From NCBI RefSeq assembly GCF_963678635.1, contig NC_087065.1:29824252-29888251 (forward strand): a DNA stretch of 64,000 bases, given 5' to 3'. Positions within the stretch are counted from its first letter, which is position 1; each line of letters opens with the position of its first letter. Of this stretch, positions 21,468 to 33,887 are shown in pieces. The translations under genes and the position numbers were made by a program. Source of the DNA: Symsagittifera roscoffensis. Its lineage: Eukaryota; Xenacoelomorpha; Acoela; Convolutidae. Under the pieces are notes generated by a model. The model was not told the DNA's origin. It did no database searches and worked only from the letters and a program-made list of their open reading frames with translations.

Positions 21468-23515
21468 GTAAGTAATTTAGCTTTATAACAAGTAAAAAAA
21501 ATCCCGAAAATACCATTTTATAATATCTATTCCCGCTCTAGCGCTTTCTCCTGTGCAGATCTTGTTTTTAAAGAACATTTGGTTTTAATTTTTTTTTGTT
21601 TTTTTTTTCAAATGGAATGATTTATATTTAATTGCTATGTTTCGGAACGTTACTGTTATATGCTCTATGCTCAGTTATTTGCAATATCTTTTACAAAGGT
21701 TTCATAATAAATCAATACAGTGTCTTGTCTGGTGACATTTCGGAGGGAATATGGAAGTGAAATACTCTACCATTAAAAATGTAAATGAACGTCTACGCAG
21801 TTTTTACTGTGGTAAATGTAACTACTGCAAAACCAACTCCATCGATACTCTCAAGAAACAGCAGCAACCACCACCACCAAAAAGGAGCACCAATTTAGGG
21901 TTATTAAACTAAATGCAATGATTCTCACACCAAAACTGGTATAAGTAATCACATAGTGTCATATACGGTCTTTCTTGCATAATATTTTGTCTTTCAGTAT
22001 GTTGTTCTTGAGCTGTTATGTGTTTTATTAGAACTACAGGCTATCAGTGTTTATTAATGCTTACCCCATGTGATAAGACAAGATTTTTTTCCCGTAAATA
22101 ACTTGTTGGTCACATTTAGAAAGGGTAATTTTAGGTTCAGTCATTATGAATTCCATTTTTTTGTGTCTCCGGTACGCTTGATCTGGAGGTAACAAAAGCG
22201 CATGGATTCCAGTCTTACATTACCTGTTTTTTTTTCATACGGGAAATAATCCGTTTCAAAAAAAAATTGTCGGCTAATTATTGTCTGCTTTTATTGTTGC
22301 CATATAGTAGATTTTTTTTGAAGTTTTTTTGTGAAGTTTTTTTGTATTATAGTTGCTTTAGTGTTCTGATCTACCACTGCTGCTTTCAATTTTTCTAACC
22401 TTGATTTCGTATCTTTTTTTCCGCTTAAAATTTATATTCTGCCCAAATGATTTCAGCCTATTTTTTATCGGCTTAGCTATCCAATTTTGATTCGCTGCAA
22501 TGAAATATATTTTTTTTCGTGCTCGCCTTTGATTGCACTAAAAGCTAAAAAATCTTAATAGAACTTAAGCTCAAGTTTTTCAATGACCACAGTTTTTTGT
22601 TTTCGTTTTTTTTTCTTTTTTTCCACTTGATAGATTTCGGCATATACTATTTTGTTTAATTGGCCTCATTCTGCGGCTTTGGACTAGCGAAAAAAATTTG
22701 TGCGTGCGTGTCTGTGTTTTGAGAGTGAGGGGGACTTAATAACTTCTTATTAGTCTAAAAGTCTTTTTGGATTTTTTTAAACTTTTTTGTTTGTTTTTCT
22801 TTTCTGAGGCTTAATAGGTTTCGGCTTATTTTATATCAGCTTAGTGGCCTCATATTGTCTTCCTTGACTAGCACATAAGGGTTTCCTAGTGTTTTTGGGT
22901 TTTGACGGCTAGGGGGACTTATTAACTTTTCATAGGTCTTGCTGATTTTTTTTTCGGTTTGAAGGGTTTCTTTGAAGGTATTTTCGGCTTTGTTACCGCT
23001 GGTTACATATCTTCCGATGCTAATTGCAAGTTTTTTTTGTCTTTGTATGTTTTCACTTCAAAACTAGCTTTTTAATTTTGATAGAACTAATTTTTCCGAC
23101 ATATTAGGATTTTTTTGTTCTGCATCCCAAGTGGTGCGAAGCTCAGCTTCACCTCTGTTTTAATTTATTTCGAGCGGTTAGGCATATCTTGCACTAAAGG
23201 ATGCTTGAGTGAGACCTATTCCTCTAGGTTTTTTCCCATCGATTGGAGCTAGTCAGTTCATGAGTGGAATAATTTATTCTCTGCGTATTCTGATCAATTG
23301 TATTACAGCTCAGTTAAATCTCTCAATATTTGGTAGAAATAGTTATCCGTGTTTGCATAGTTGAGTGAAAACAAACTTGAGATTCAGTTTAATGTTAGCT
23401 GAATTAAATAATATTTCATATCGAAACGGCTAAAATTAAATGCGTGTCGTCAAGCAGGGTTATCACACATAGCAATAACTGTCAGAAAAGTTTGAGCAAT
23501 CAGAGACTCTTTATT
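21468..23515. other. Intron start, T-rich degenerate repeats
   Basis: T-rich sequence. Between about 22600 and 22975 two diverged units of about 170 bp share a TTTCGGC, GGCCTCATT, GACTAGC and GGGGGACTTA order. The dispersed hairpin module occurs at 23122-23160. At 21811-21900 a short plus-strand frame has an FYCGKCNYCKTN stretch, but no donor was found. Confidence 0.45.
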
Positions 23516-23738
23516 TAATCTCTCACGTGAGTTACTGGAAAAAGCGGTAAATTCCTGTTCATAATTAATAAATTATTGGAAGGCAATTATAATTTTGAAT
23601 GATATAACAATTGACTTCTGACAAGTTGACGAAGGTATTACAAGACACATATGAACAAAGAGTCCTAAATACTCTTTTTTCACCAAAAAACTGAAGCCCT
23701 CTGCTGGATAAAAACTTCGCTCAAAACCAATCTTACAA
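23516..23738 (+). repeat. 5-prime LTR of the BEL/Pao element
   Basis: Aligns with 29880-30103 over about 220 bp with high identity, from TAATCTCTCACGTGA to ATCTTACAA. The true LTR may run about 30 bp further, to the TGGCGACC motif at 23768, because the downstream copy stops earlier. Confidence 0.8.
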
Positions 23739-24812
23739 GTTAATTTAAAACACATGAACAAAAATATTGGCGACCAGAGAAAAAAGGATACAAAGGCCAA
23801 CTTCACACAGTATCTCAGTCTCCGATGCCTCCAGAGTCAAGTTAGCCACATAGTAATATATCAAAGTCTACATCACGGATAGTCTCGGAGGGCCCCCCTC
23901 CAAAAGGAAACATCAAAGTCTACCTCAAGGACAGTCTGAGAGGTCCCCCAGCTTTCCCCCTCAACGTGAGAACACAGCAAATCAGGCTAGATAGGACTTT
24001 TTAGTAGATGTTTATAGAACTTTCATTCTTCTAGAAGCTTTCTTAGACAACACTGTATTGTGTCGTTTCCTAATTTACCGTAACCATTGCCTTCGATCAG
24101 GCCAGGTTTTTTTGTTCACAAACAACTGTTTCCAAAAAAATTGGCTATATTTTCAAAACTCATAAGAATGCTACTAATTCGAAATTCCTAATCGAAATGT
24201 CCAAACCCATAATTGTGCTACAATTGCTAACTGAAAACAAATCTATAGCTCTTTCAAAACTTATAGCTTTCATTGTACTTTGCTTTACTAATTCTTAATC
24301 CTCGGTATGCAAAGGTAGATTTTTTCCGGTTAACAAAAACATTGATAGCCAAAACCCGATAGTTAAAATTTCCTTAAGCAAAAACCAAAAAAAAGCGAAA
24401 TAATTATAACACACCATTCCAAAAGTTTTCTCGAAACTTGTGAGAAAACATAAGAACGCCTATAGCGTGATATTTTTAATAAAAAATTTTCGAGGAAACT
24501 TTTTAAGAGGTCTCAGAAGTATTCTCATCTCATTTAAAAGGTTAAATTGTATTCTCAGCTAAGTTTCGCCGCTGAAAAAAACTCTCAAAAGTACTTGGTT
24601 TTTAATAATTGAAGTACGTGATACTTCATAGTTTCTTAAAATCTTATAAAAGCCGTTTACGAAATACGCACGCTCGTAGTGCCAACATAACCGTTCGTAT
24701 ATTTTGTCTACAAAAAAAAACAATTGATACCTAAACCTACTTTCATCCATTCCATAACACTTCTCTTCTAACAGTATTATACCATTCCTATAATCTTTTC
24801 ACTACTTTAGCG
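23739..24812. other. BEL/Pao leader region
   Basis: Untranslated leader between the LTR and gag. At 23868-23957 there is a tandem duplication of about 50 bp containing ATCAAAGTCTAC and a C/G-rich GTCCCCC-like end. No ORF of note. Confidence 0.5.
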
Positions 24813-26560
24813 ATGGCTCCAAAAATCTCACAACAAGCGCTCATAATCAAATGGACGTTCTGCTACACTTTCTTGAGTGTATTGAACGACAACTGAGCAG
24901 CGAAATTGCACCATCTACGGAATTAGAGGATGTTTAACTAACGGCGAACGAGCTTTTGAAATGCCTACAAGAATTGGCAGATGATACAGCGTCGTTCCTT
25001 CTAGCAGACGTGCAAAACCTCCTTAATGATGCATCTTCACTACGAAGTCGCAAAAGTTTGCCAATGAAACAAAAGCGACGGTACGAAAAATACTACAACG
25101 GGATACAGATAAATGACCCCTCCAGTCATTCTACTCTGCAACTCTCTTCACATACGATCCCAGCGTGCAGTAGTATTCCCATGCGAACTTCCAGTACAAC
25201 TTATAACAACAGGTCAAACGTTTCTACCGCAGCCGTTAGTTTTGATACTACTACAGCAACGGTACCATCTAAACCGTTTGCGTTTCGCCAGCCAATCCGC
25301 TACGTCTACACTACTCAAAGATTATATACTGCGACAGAGAACTCGAGATCGATGCAACAGTTTCCATGGCCATCACATCGGCGACAGTGTGGTGATATAT
25401 ACTATCGACCTGGTTCCTATGAGAACCCAGAGATCTCTGGAAATGGTCAATATCCACTGAATCTATCACTAAAACAGCCGCAGACTGGTGCTAATGTTCT
25501 CAACATGCACTCGATGGATCGACCATGTTCAAGAATCGTGACTCCAGTCAATCACGGTCTCCGTTGTACTGATCAGAACGCGAGCAACAAGGCTTTTCGT
25601 TACAGTCTCAAAAGTTTCAAGCTTCCTCATATTAAGCTCCCAAATTTTGACGGCAAACCATTAGAATGGAATTAATGGTTTGAGCTGTTCCAAACTGCAA
25701 TAGGAAACAATCCATGTTAACTGATGTGGAAAAAATAACTTACCTCCAGTCCCTGTGTGTCGATAAAGCCAAAAACGTTGTGAAAAGCTACGACACGAAT
25801 TCTTCACAGTACATTCAAGCAATAGAGGAGCTAATGCGCAGATGTGGCAACCCTAAATTCGTTGTTGCAGCGTTTACTAGGGAGCTGGAAAACTTTGAGT
25901 GACTGCATTTTTATGAAGCTCAAACATTCGTTAGGTTCGCTGCTTTTCTACGTACGTAAGCTGGTGCACAATTTCGAATTAAACAACTACACATACGACT
26001 TGAAATTGAGCAACCATACTCGACTTGCTCTAAATTTCCCCCTGCAGTCTCGTTCAAATGGGAAGAATACTGCGTGCATAATGGGATGGACTATGCTACA
26101 CTGAAAGATCCCACGGACTGGCTTAGCAACCACTCTAGAGCTTGCGAGAACTTAGACGTTTTACCCCTACGCACTTACTTTACCACGCGTTTTTACGGGG
26201 AAAAAGATTGGAAAGACAACGAACAACAAAAATTTTCCGTAACCATGCGTACAGCCAGCATGCCGAAAAAAAGAATAACTTCTAGAATGAAACAAATAAG
26301 TCAGAATGGTTATGTCCGCTGGACAATAAAGCCCACTTCATTGGACACTGCCCAGCTTTTGTAAAGGTAACTACGCAAAAAAACTCAATTAGTGAAGGAT
26401 AAGCAGTTGTGCTTCAACTGCCTGAGTAACCATAGGTCAACTGACTGTATTTCTGTAAGACGTTGTATCATAGACAACTGCGGGTGAAAACACTACTCTA
26501 CTTTACACAGGAATCAGGATAAAACTGCGCAGCGGCATACTCAGAAATCCAACAATATCA
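24813..26560 (+). pseudogene. BEL/Pao gag remnant
   Basis: Begins at an ATG (MAPKISQQAL) and continues in several frames. The longest clean stretch is 24956-25675. It ends with the conserved FKLPHIKLPNFDGKPLEWN, the start of the Pao capsid-like domain, followed by a stop in place of the next residue. The next frame (25714-25902) has VEKITYLQSLCVDKAKNVV. A zinc region follows near 26400-26510 with CFNCLSNHRSTDC, then CIIDNCG and KHYSTLH. At least four frame disruptions are visible. Confidence 0.75.
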
Positions 26561-26599
26561 AATTGGAAAAGCAAGTGAATGCAAAATTTGGTTTGAAAA

Positions 26600-27780
26600 A
26601 CTAACTCCAGTTTATGCCCATAACTTTATTCAGCGAGAACAAAGCGGTTCCTTGCTATGTAATTCTCGACAATTGCAGTAGCTGTTATTAAGTATTGAAA
26701 TGCACAGCTGATACCTCAGTGTTAGCCTAGTCGAACAGTTGAATTAAGTATTCGTGGTTCTTTCAGCGAGGCACTGTTTCGTCAAATCTGGTTCAACTAC
26801 ATCAAACCTTTCAACTCGTCAAACCTTTCAACTCTACTTCTGCTACGTTTACTCTACAATCAGTCTACTCGGTGGAAACGCTCAACTTCGATTTGATAGT
26901 TGTCCCAAAACTGAACAACATGTGTTCCCGGTATGACCATCTACGGCTCATTGCGTTTCCTAGCCTCGTCGACAATTCGGTACATATTCTAACCGACGTC
27001 GACGCTTTCTGGCATATCGCAGAGAGGGAAATTTTGAACTGCCCTGCCGGCAGTCCGTATGGAGTGAACAATTTGCTAGGATAGGCGATGAACGGCTCGC
27101 TTCATCAAAAGTCTTTAGATGAACAGTGCAACTATCATCCAACCAATTTTATAGACATAAAGCAACACGAGGATGCTTCCTTAAATGAAATCGTTGAAAA
27201 TTTTTGAAAAGTCAAAGAATCCGGCGCAACTTCTGACTTAACTAAAGGACCATTTTCAAGCAAACATACTGAGCAATTAGAAATTATGGATAACTTTGTT
27301 CATTCCTATGACAATCTACTGGAAGCCCAGGAATCAAAAAAGCTTCAAAGTTGGCACTCCAAAAATTAAGATTCATTATTCATTTTAACCAAGTGCTTGA
27401 TTTCCTCAACGAACCCGAAACTGAAAACAAGAGTACAATTCATCGGGTTTTGGGAGTGAAGTGGGATACTATGAATGACACGCTCATCTTCAGCCCGTAC
27501 TGAAAAAAAGTTTAACGACTAAATTTTGTCTACTGTAGCCAGAATTTTTCATCAATTAGGATTGATAGCACCATTTGTCATAACTCTCAAAATACTGCTT
27601 CAAAAGCTTTGGCGATCTGGTATAAGTTGAGATCGAGAACTTCCTCGAGAATATATCCCATTTATCGAAAAATGGACCCGACAGTGTGGACAAGATAATA
27701 ATGTGAAATTACCGAGATTTATAGGCCAAATCGACAGACAGCGATATACAACAACATGTTTTCACCCATGCTTCTCAGTG
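26600..27780 (+). pseudogene. BEL/Pao protease and RT remnant with RT core deleted
   Basis: The protease is represented by a degenerate VILDNCSSC and a later FDLIVVP, SLVDNSVHIL and GSPYGVNNLLG stretch (26640-27080). The RT N-terminus follows (SLNEIVENF at 27175, LEIMDNFVHSYDN near 27300). Near 27320 the translation jumps directly to KLQSWHSKN, which normally follows the palm domain. The DD-containing active site and roughly 200 residues are therefore missing. It resumes with a GVKWDTMNDTLIFSP stretch and a block rich in leucine up to 27780. Confidence 0.7.
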
Positions 27781-27784
27781 CGCC

Positions 27785-28336
27785 ATGGCAGCTTGCATAT
27801 ACATCCGTATTTCGAACCAAGCCCTTAAACAGTCATCATTTATGATTAAGAGAACCAAGGTGGCACTCTTTAACCAAGAAAGCATACCCAAGGCCGAATT
27901 GCAAGCTGCAGTAATTGTTGCACGTTTTTTCAAATTTACAACCGAAGAATCTCGACTAAATTTTAGTTCGCTTCTTTTTTGGACAGATAGTACGACGGTA
28001 CTTGCATGGATCAACAGTCCGGAAAACCAGAAAACTTACTGTGCGAACAGCGTTAACGAAATTCTGCCAGTTTCTGAAGCCCAACAGTGGAATCATATAC
28101 CCGCTAAACGGAACCCGGCCGATCGCGCTACAAGAGGTATCCCGATTCAGGACGTGGAGCAACTTTGGTTGCAAGCACCAGAATTTCTACTCTTACCAGA
28201 ATCTGTTTGGCCTCAGTCAAAACTACAGGAGGACGCAGTTACTCAACCGGTTTTCACAAGTAAAGATAAGAAAAGAACTACTACAATAAAAGTCGACAGT
28301 CCAATTCTACATACCAACGCTATGTTGAAACGGTAA
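27785..28336 (+). pseudogene. BEL/Pao RNase H-like region
   Basis: An intact 183-codon frame matches the RNase H region of BEL/Pao pol. It has KVALFNQESIPKAELQAAVI, then FWTDSTTVLAWINSPE, then WNHIPAKRNPADRATRGI. These are the hallmarks of this domain: a glutamate in the AEL box, an aspartate in WTDST, and the NPAD box. Surrounding frames are broken. Confidence 0.85.
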
Positions 28337-28539
28337 AAACATTTCTACTAGCGCAAAAAGAGAACCAATCATTCATATTTCGAGATTTTCCTGTTTGCTT
28401 CGTCTACTCCGCGCAACTGCTCGTGTTGTACAGTCCAAAGACATTCATCAGCAAAAATGAAAACGCGATTTAAGAATAGACGACCGGGAGATGGCTTAAA
28501 CTGTACGAGCAATCATAACACGCTACTTTCCCTGATAAA

Positions 28540-29870
28540 ATTAAACGTTTAACTACTAACAAAGAATTGGACAACAAAGGTGCTTTACTGCCGTGCTCAC
28601 CATTTATGGATGGTAATCTAATTTGTGCGAGAGGAAGAATGAGACATTCACCAATGCCAGAGGCAACAAATTACCCTATTATTCTACATGCAAAGGAACC
28701 TTCGATTCAACTTATGATCAAAAATGCACATCATAAATGCATGCACCTCGGCACCGAATTCGTACGACAATACTTGCAACCAAGCTTCATAATTTTGGGT
28801 CTCAGAAAAGCCTTGAGATACATTCGCCACCACTGTTTCTTGTGCCACCACTTTCAATGAAAAAGTTTAAAACCTTTCATGGCTGTCTACCTGCACAGCA
28901 CATCGATGACCCGGAAACTAATACATATCCATTCAAGAACTTTGGACTCAACTACATCAGTCCATTCTACCTTGCTGAAAAAGAAACCACAGAAAAAGAC
29001 TACATTTGTCTCTTTACTTTCAACAACGCGTGCAATCCACCTGGAAACTACCGACATTCTGACAACTAAAATTTGCTTTACAGCAATTCGTAGATTCATG
29101 GCACGACGTGGTTCTCTTTAAGTAATTCTTTCGGATAACGCAGCATACTTTGTCGCCGCACGTTAACAAATCATGAGGCAACCCTTAAATATCAACAAAG
29201 ACGAAAAAGCAACCGGGCTTCACCTGAAGTCAATCGACTGGCGTCTCGACCCACCATCTGCTCCTCCTTTTGGTGGAGTGTGGGAACGTCTCGTTTTGAT
29301 CATCAAACGAGTCTTTTTTTAAATCTGAGATCAGACAGACTTTCCAGGGATCTTTTTTCAACTTTTGTAGTAGAATGGGAAGGCCTCATCAACTCAAGGC
29401 CACTGACCCATGTAAGTTGCGACATTAATGACACAATGCCACTTACACCTAACCACTTTCTACTTGGGAGGCCATTCATTTACGCTCCCGCAGCTTCATT
29501 CAACGACCAAACGAATACCAAGAAATTAACCAAGAAATCCTGTAAGCTAACCAAGGTCCGACTAGACAGCTTTTGCAAGCGATCACTGAACGAATACGCT
29601 CAAACCCTGATCAAACGATGCAAGTGGAACCAAAAAGAAGAAACCATAGAAATTTAAGCCCTCGCGTGGATTCTCCCTCGAAGTTGAAAAGTTTACCGGT
29701 CCTGATGGCATTGCGCGCTCATGCCTAATCAAGCCAGCGTTAGGAACATTTACAAGGCCAGCGGTGAAACTAGCTTTAGTAGAACCAAATCCGGTTTTTT
29801 AGACCTCACTAGCAGTTTTAATACCCAGCCCTCTGGTCTCCGTAACTAATGCCCTCCCCAAAGATATACA
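28540..29870 (+). pseudogene. BEL/Pao integrase remnant
   Basis: The HHCC zinc domain is clear at 28567-28860 (HHKCMHLGTEFVRQY and HHCFLCHHF). The catalytic core follows in other frames. The first aspartate position reads GLNYISPF, an apparent D to N change. The second acidic site is in ILSDNAAYFVAA and the glutamate in FGGVWERLV. The C-terminus includes NSRPLTHV, PNHFLLGRPF and a degenerate TRPAVKLALVE at about 29760. The copy has stops and frameshifts throughout. Confidence 0.75.
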
Positions 29871-29879
29871 TGATATGAA

Positions 29880-30103
29880 TAATCTCTCACGTGAATTACT
29901 GGAAAAAGCGGTAAATTCTTGTTCAAAATTAATAAATTATTGGAGTGCAATCATAATTTTGAATGATATAACAATTGGCTTCTGACAAGTTAACGAAGGT
30001 ATTATAAGACACATATGAACAAAGAGTACTAAATACTCTTTTTTCACCAAAAAACTGAAGCCCTCTGCTGGGTAAAAAACTTCGCTCAAAACCGATCTTA
30101 CAA
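29880..30103 (+). repeat. 3-prime LTR of the BEL/Pao element (truncated)
   Basis: Pairs with 23516-23738. It lacks the last 30 bp or so expected before the host flank. Confidence 0.75.
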
Positions 30104-30560
30104 CCGCTACAAAGGAGGTGGTCTAGCATTCATTTTCAAAGATTTTAACGAATAAAAATCCTTCAATATTGAAAAAAGTCTTGTAAAAAGCAAAGCTCTT
30201 GAGAGATTTAACATAGCGCCACTTGAGAAACAAATCTTCAAATATTTGAGCGAATTGAAAATTTTTTCAACAAGCAATGATGCTATTCTACCAAAAAACT
30301 AGAAAATGAGAGTAGAGTCCCCCTATCTGAAACAAAAAAAATCTCAAAGAATATGAGAGCTACCGAATATTTGCATTGCTCTCTACTTTAGCAAATCTCG
30401 TAAACATGAGGTTACTAGTACATGAGTTTACTTTGAATATAAATCTCCACGAGCCCGAGCACTGCTTTAGAAAAGGAAACAACTAATGTGCTCAGGTGCC
30501 TCATCTCATTCTACTCAAATAACTGACATGAATAATCCATACCACAAAACGTGGAGGGAT

Positions 30561-30956
30561 CTCATGCTTGAAGGACCGAATGCTTGAAAAATTTGAACCA
30601 ATCAGAATTGCTAAGCGTTTCTATTGGCTAAATGCCTTTCTCACAAAATCGAAGTCAATATTAACAGAAAATGTATTAAATCAGTGGAAAATAATCAAAA
30701 ATATTACAAATTGCGGGTTACAACCGCAATACTATTCAGATAATCATCAAGTTGATGAGGTCGAAATCATAAGTATTTTTCAGTCTTGAAAACTCATCTG
30801 CTTATTATCTAATCGGTCAATATTAACACTAATGACCTGGATTTATTTTCTTACTTTGAGATTTTCGCGATTTATTTTGAGTTCTTGAATGCTCAATTCT
30901 GATTGGCTGAAAGTAAGCTAAAATTAATTTCAAGCATTCGGTCCTTCAAGCATGAG
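30561..30956. mobile_element. MITE with inverted ends
   Basis: The left end CTCATGCTTGAAGGACCGAA recurs inverted at the right end, ending at 30956, for about 29 bp. A second inverted block, AACCAATCAGAATT, follows near 30597 and 30897. It is 396 bp long. The plus-strand frame at 30568-30789 is inside it and has no transposase features. No clear target duplication. Confidence 0.7.
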
Positions 30957-32729
30957 GGACGCCACCCCATAAAACACTATTAATTGCTGTAGAATTGATT
31001 GCATCATTCGTTACTATTGACCGATACCATCAACTCAGATATTGCCCGCTCAATTCTTTCAATTAGCCTCACTATATGGTTTTTACTTACCTCCGAGAAT
31101 AGTTTGCGACACCTTGTTCCACCATCCTGCAATAAGATGCTGTGTCTCTACAATTGACTAATACACTTGTAGAGACAGAAACTCTAATTTTGGGATGTTG
31201 AAACATGGTGTGTTATTCCAGGCCTTGTTTTACCTCTTAATGTCTCCTCCAAGTTCGTCTACACGTGAATGACAAGATTAAAGTAGCTACTGGAACCAGT
31301 TCTAAACTAGTATTTATAGACCAATAATATTTATGATGGAATACCACTATAAAATATTTATAACTAACCAATCATATTCCATCACTAACATTCACACTTA
31401 TTTGTAAGTGCTGAAACTACTTGTAGTTTTAGCACCAGAACAAATTAAATAAAACTTTGAATACATTTGTTCTCCTTCTGAATAAACTCCAAGAACTAAC
31501 TCGCATAAACCTGTATACACTAGATCTATTGAGACTAGGAGATATAAGAGTAAGATTAAGATCGGTATTAGACTAATATCTATTTGCAACAAAATCTTAT
31601 CAATTTTGTCCTGAAAACTTAGAGTGCTTGCTTTTTCCGCGGAACTGTGTAAAGTGAACTAAATTTACATTATTAATTTGTGTAATTTAGCGTCGGATCG
31701 AATACTGCGCGAGCAATTTAATTTTTTTCAATTTAAATTGTTCGATTTAAATTAAAGATTTTTCATTTGAATTGAGTGGGCGCATAAATTAATTTAAATT
31801 GTTTTTTGTTTTAAATGGACATCATTGTACACAGCCAAATCAACTCCAGTGAGCACTGCAATAAAACCTCTGAAAACCTTGAAAAAAATTTTACTGCAAA
31901 AAAACTGTCAGCTTTAATCGAATCTGCTCCAAATAAACACTCAGCCCAACTAACCAGGCAATTGTGAGAAAAATCCCACGCTATGCTGGTTCGATTTAGG
32001 TCATCGCACTGAGTAACACTTATAATATTGATAACACTGAACACCGTTTACAGCCAACACAAAACAACACGCTATGAATCACTACTAGATGCTGAAGTTT
32101 GAGTGACATCACACATTCACTTGACGATACAAATTTGAATCCTGAGGCTTCCTACATAAAACGCAAGGAGATAACCTCCTAGAATATTTCTTCTCGGTCT
32201 CTATAAAAAAAATCAGAGCCGACAAGTAGAGCTGTTATCTAAAACGGCTCAATCGGTACATCAGACCCACCTTCGAACATGAATTCAAACCCGAAAATGA
32301 GCACTTCATCGATAACTAAGAAGGCGTAACTAAGCATGAGTATGTTAGTAGGACTATAAATTTATAGACCTCAACAAGTAAAAATGAATTCAACGAAAAT
32401 AGTACTTGGGAGAATGCGACCCACTATCATAAACAGAATATAAATGCAATTCTGACCTGAAAATCAGATGTACATTTCCGGCTACCAGAGCTTAGTGGTT
32501 ACAAAAAAAGTTTTTTTTTCAAATTCTTTAGTCTTGATAGTAACATATAATATTTTAATGCGCCACATTCATACATAAACTCATAGTACTTTGTTCCTAT
32601 TATAGTTTTCAATAGTTTTCTTGTTCCAACCAAATATATTAACTTCAATTAGTCCAATTACCAACAACAATAGAGAAACGCAAAAGGTCTCGTTTTTCAA
32701 ATTTATTTTAGTTTTTGTTTTGATTCACC
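30957..32729. other. Intronic sequence with an LTR-like repeat and a hairpin
   Basis: Contains the LTR-like repeat at 31291-31588 and an 11-bp inverted repeat, TGTCTCTACAA (31143-31153) with TTGTAGAGACA (31167-31177). An ATTTAAATT-rich patch lies near 31720-31800. No gene recognised. Confidence 0.45.
31291..31588 (+). repeat. LTR-like dispersed repeat, copy 1
   Basis: Aligns with 52565-52852. Both begin TGGAACCAGTT and end with GAGACTAGGAGATA, AAGATTAAGAT and TTAGACTAA before TTGCA. Both contain a stem-loop followed by an AATAAA-type signal. The size and the poly(A) signal suggest a solo LTR or a terminal-repeat element. Confidence 0.6.
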
Positions 32730-33139
32730 ACATGTTGGAAGGAGTTGATTGCTGTCATAGTCATACGAGCTCATGGCGAAGAAGACGCAAATGAGTATAT
32801 TCTGATAGAAGTTGTTTCAGATGATTCCCGAGAATATTTCAATAGACTGATATCCACGGTAACCAATCTTCAACCACTAAAACTGAGGCGTTACAGAGAT
32901 ACGTTTCAAAAAGAGGAAACTCTTGCTAAGATGAACAATTTATAACAAAAAGTTAGAGAGAATCAGCCGAGGATTGATAGCTATCATTTAAAAATCAAAG
33001 GAGTGTCATGATCTTGGAGTGGTTCTCTAACGATCTCAGCTTATCACAGTATGTGAAGAAAATTTTTGACGAGCATAATTATGCTCAATTTGAAAATTGT
33101 TTGATCCGATTTGAAAACTTGCTTGCTACATCAAACTAA
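32730..33139 (+). pseudogene. Unidentified coding remnant
   Basis: A frame at 32724-32942 reads EDANEYILIEVVSDDSREYF and continues to a stop at 32943. After the stop the same style of sequence continues in the same frame (QKVRENQPRIDSYHLKIKG), then shifts frame to MILEWFSNDLSLSQYVKKIF and ends at 33139. It looks like a decayed gene of about 130 codons. A GTAACC donor at 32869 would make part of it a host exon, but the phase cannot be confirmed. Confidence 0.35.
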
Positions 33140-33306
33140 ATATTGATTATGTGTTAGCTGTAACCAACGATATTCAGTGCAGCATTCGATACATTCAGCT
33201 ACCACTAACTGCAGGTTATCTTGTAACTCGCTGCTGTAATATTACTTCCGTTCTTACGATTGTTTGAATTCTCCAACAAGGAGTTCTCCATTTTCCTGGA
33301 TGTGGA

Positions 33307-33887
33307 TTAGTAGAGGATTGCGGGGAATGTTGCCCCCCCCCTCCCTCAATGATTCAACTCCCTGCCAACCCAAAGCCCTCTCCTCTTTGTAACTTTTTCA
33401 AGTCGTCTATTTTTGGCTGACAGACCCCAAATTTTTCTAAAAGCGCCTTTAGCGCAATCTTATACTATTTTTGAGGGGGCATCGCGCACCAAAAAATGCA
33501 ATTGTTTGGTATAAACTATCCAAAAGATGCATAAAAGTTTGGTTCGACCCCCTCACCAACCAAAGGGTCCCTCTTTGGTATTATTTTGTGACAATTGTAC
33601 GACTAACCCTACAATTTTTATAAAGGCGTAGGGTTAGTCTTTATATTTTTGAAGGAGAGCGCGCGCCGAAAAAACGCTATTTTTTGGTTAAAAGTGCTCA
33701 CAAATGGCACCTTTGACCCGTTTTTATTTATAAAAGTTACCTGCGGCGCAAAATTTTTGGTGAAATTGGAGACTTAATAGTATTCTGGGAGCGCTCGGAA
33801 AATCAATTTGGTTAATCTGAAAAAATAGGTCAAAAAACTTTGGAAAATCCCCCCCCCCCTCTCGAGAAAATCCTAGATCCACCCCTG
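33307..33887 (-). mobile_element. hAT-type MITE copy
   Basis: Minus-orientation relative of 6223-6673. It ends CAGGGGTGGATCTAGG on the minus strand and contains the family motifs CCCCTGCCAACCC, GGCGCGC-like blocks and a C run. It includes an internal partial duplication (GACCCCCTCACCAACCAAAG at about 33546). Confidence 0.65.

Larger units (their letters stand above)
23516..30103 (+). mobile_element. Decayed BEL/Pao LTR retrotransposon, internally deleted
   Basis: Homologous terminal repeats (23516-23738 and 29880-30103) flank gag and pol remnants in the same orientation. A primer-binding-site-like TGGCGACCAGAG lies at 23768. The order is gag, CCHC-type zinc region, protease, RT remnant, RNase H and integrase, which is typical of BEL/Pao. 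There are many stops and frameshifts, and the RT core is deleted. The element occupies an intron of the host gene in sense orientation. Confidence 0.85.

Noticed and set aside
31091-31126. 36-bp minus-strand micro-exon with ATTGCAG and GTAAGT borders
   Set aside because: Too short to judge, with no partner exon on that strand.
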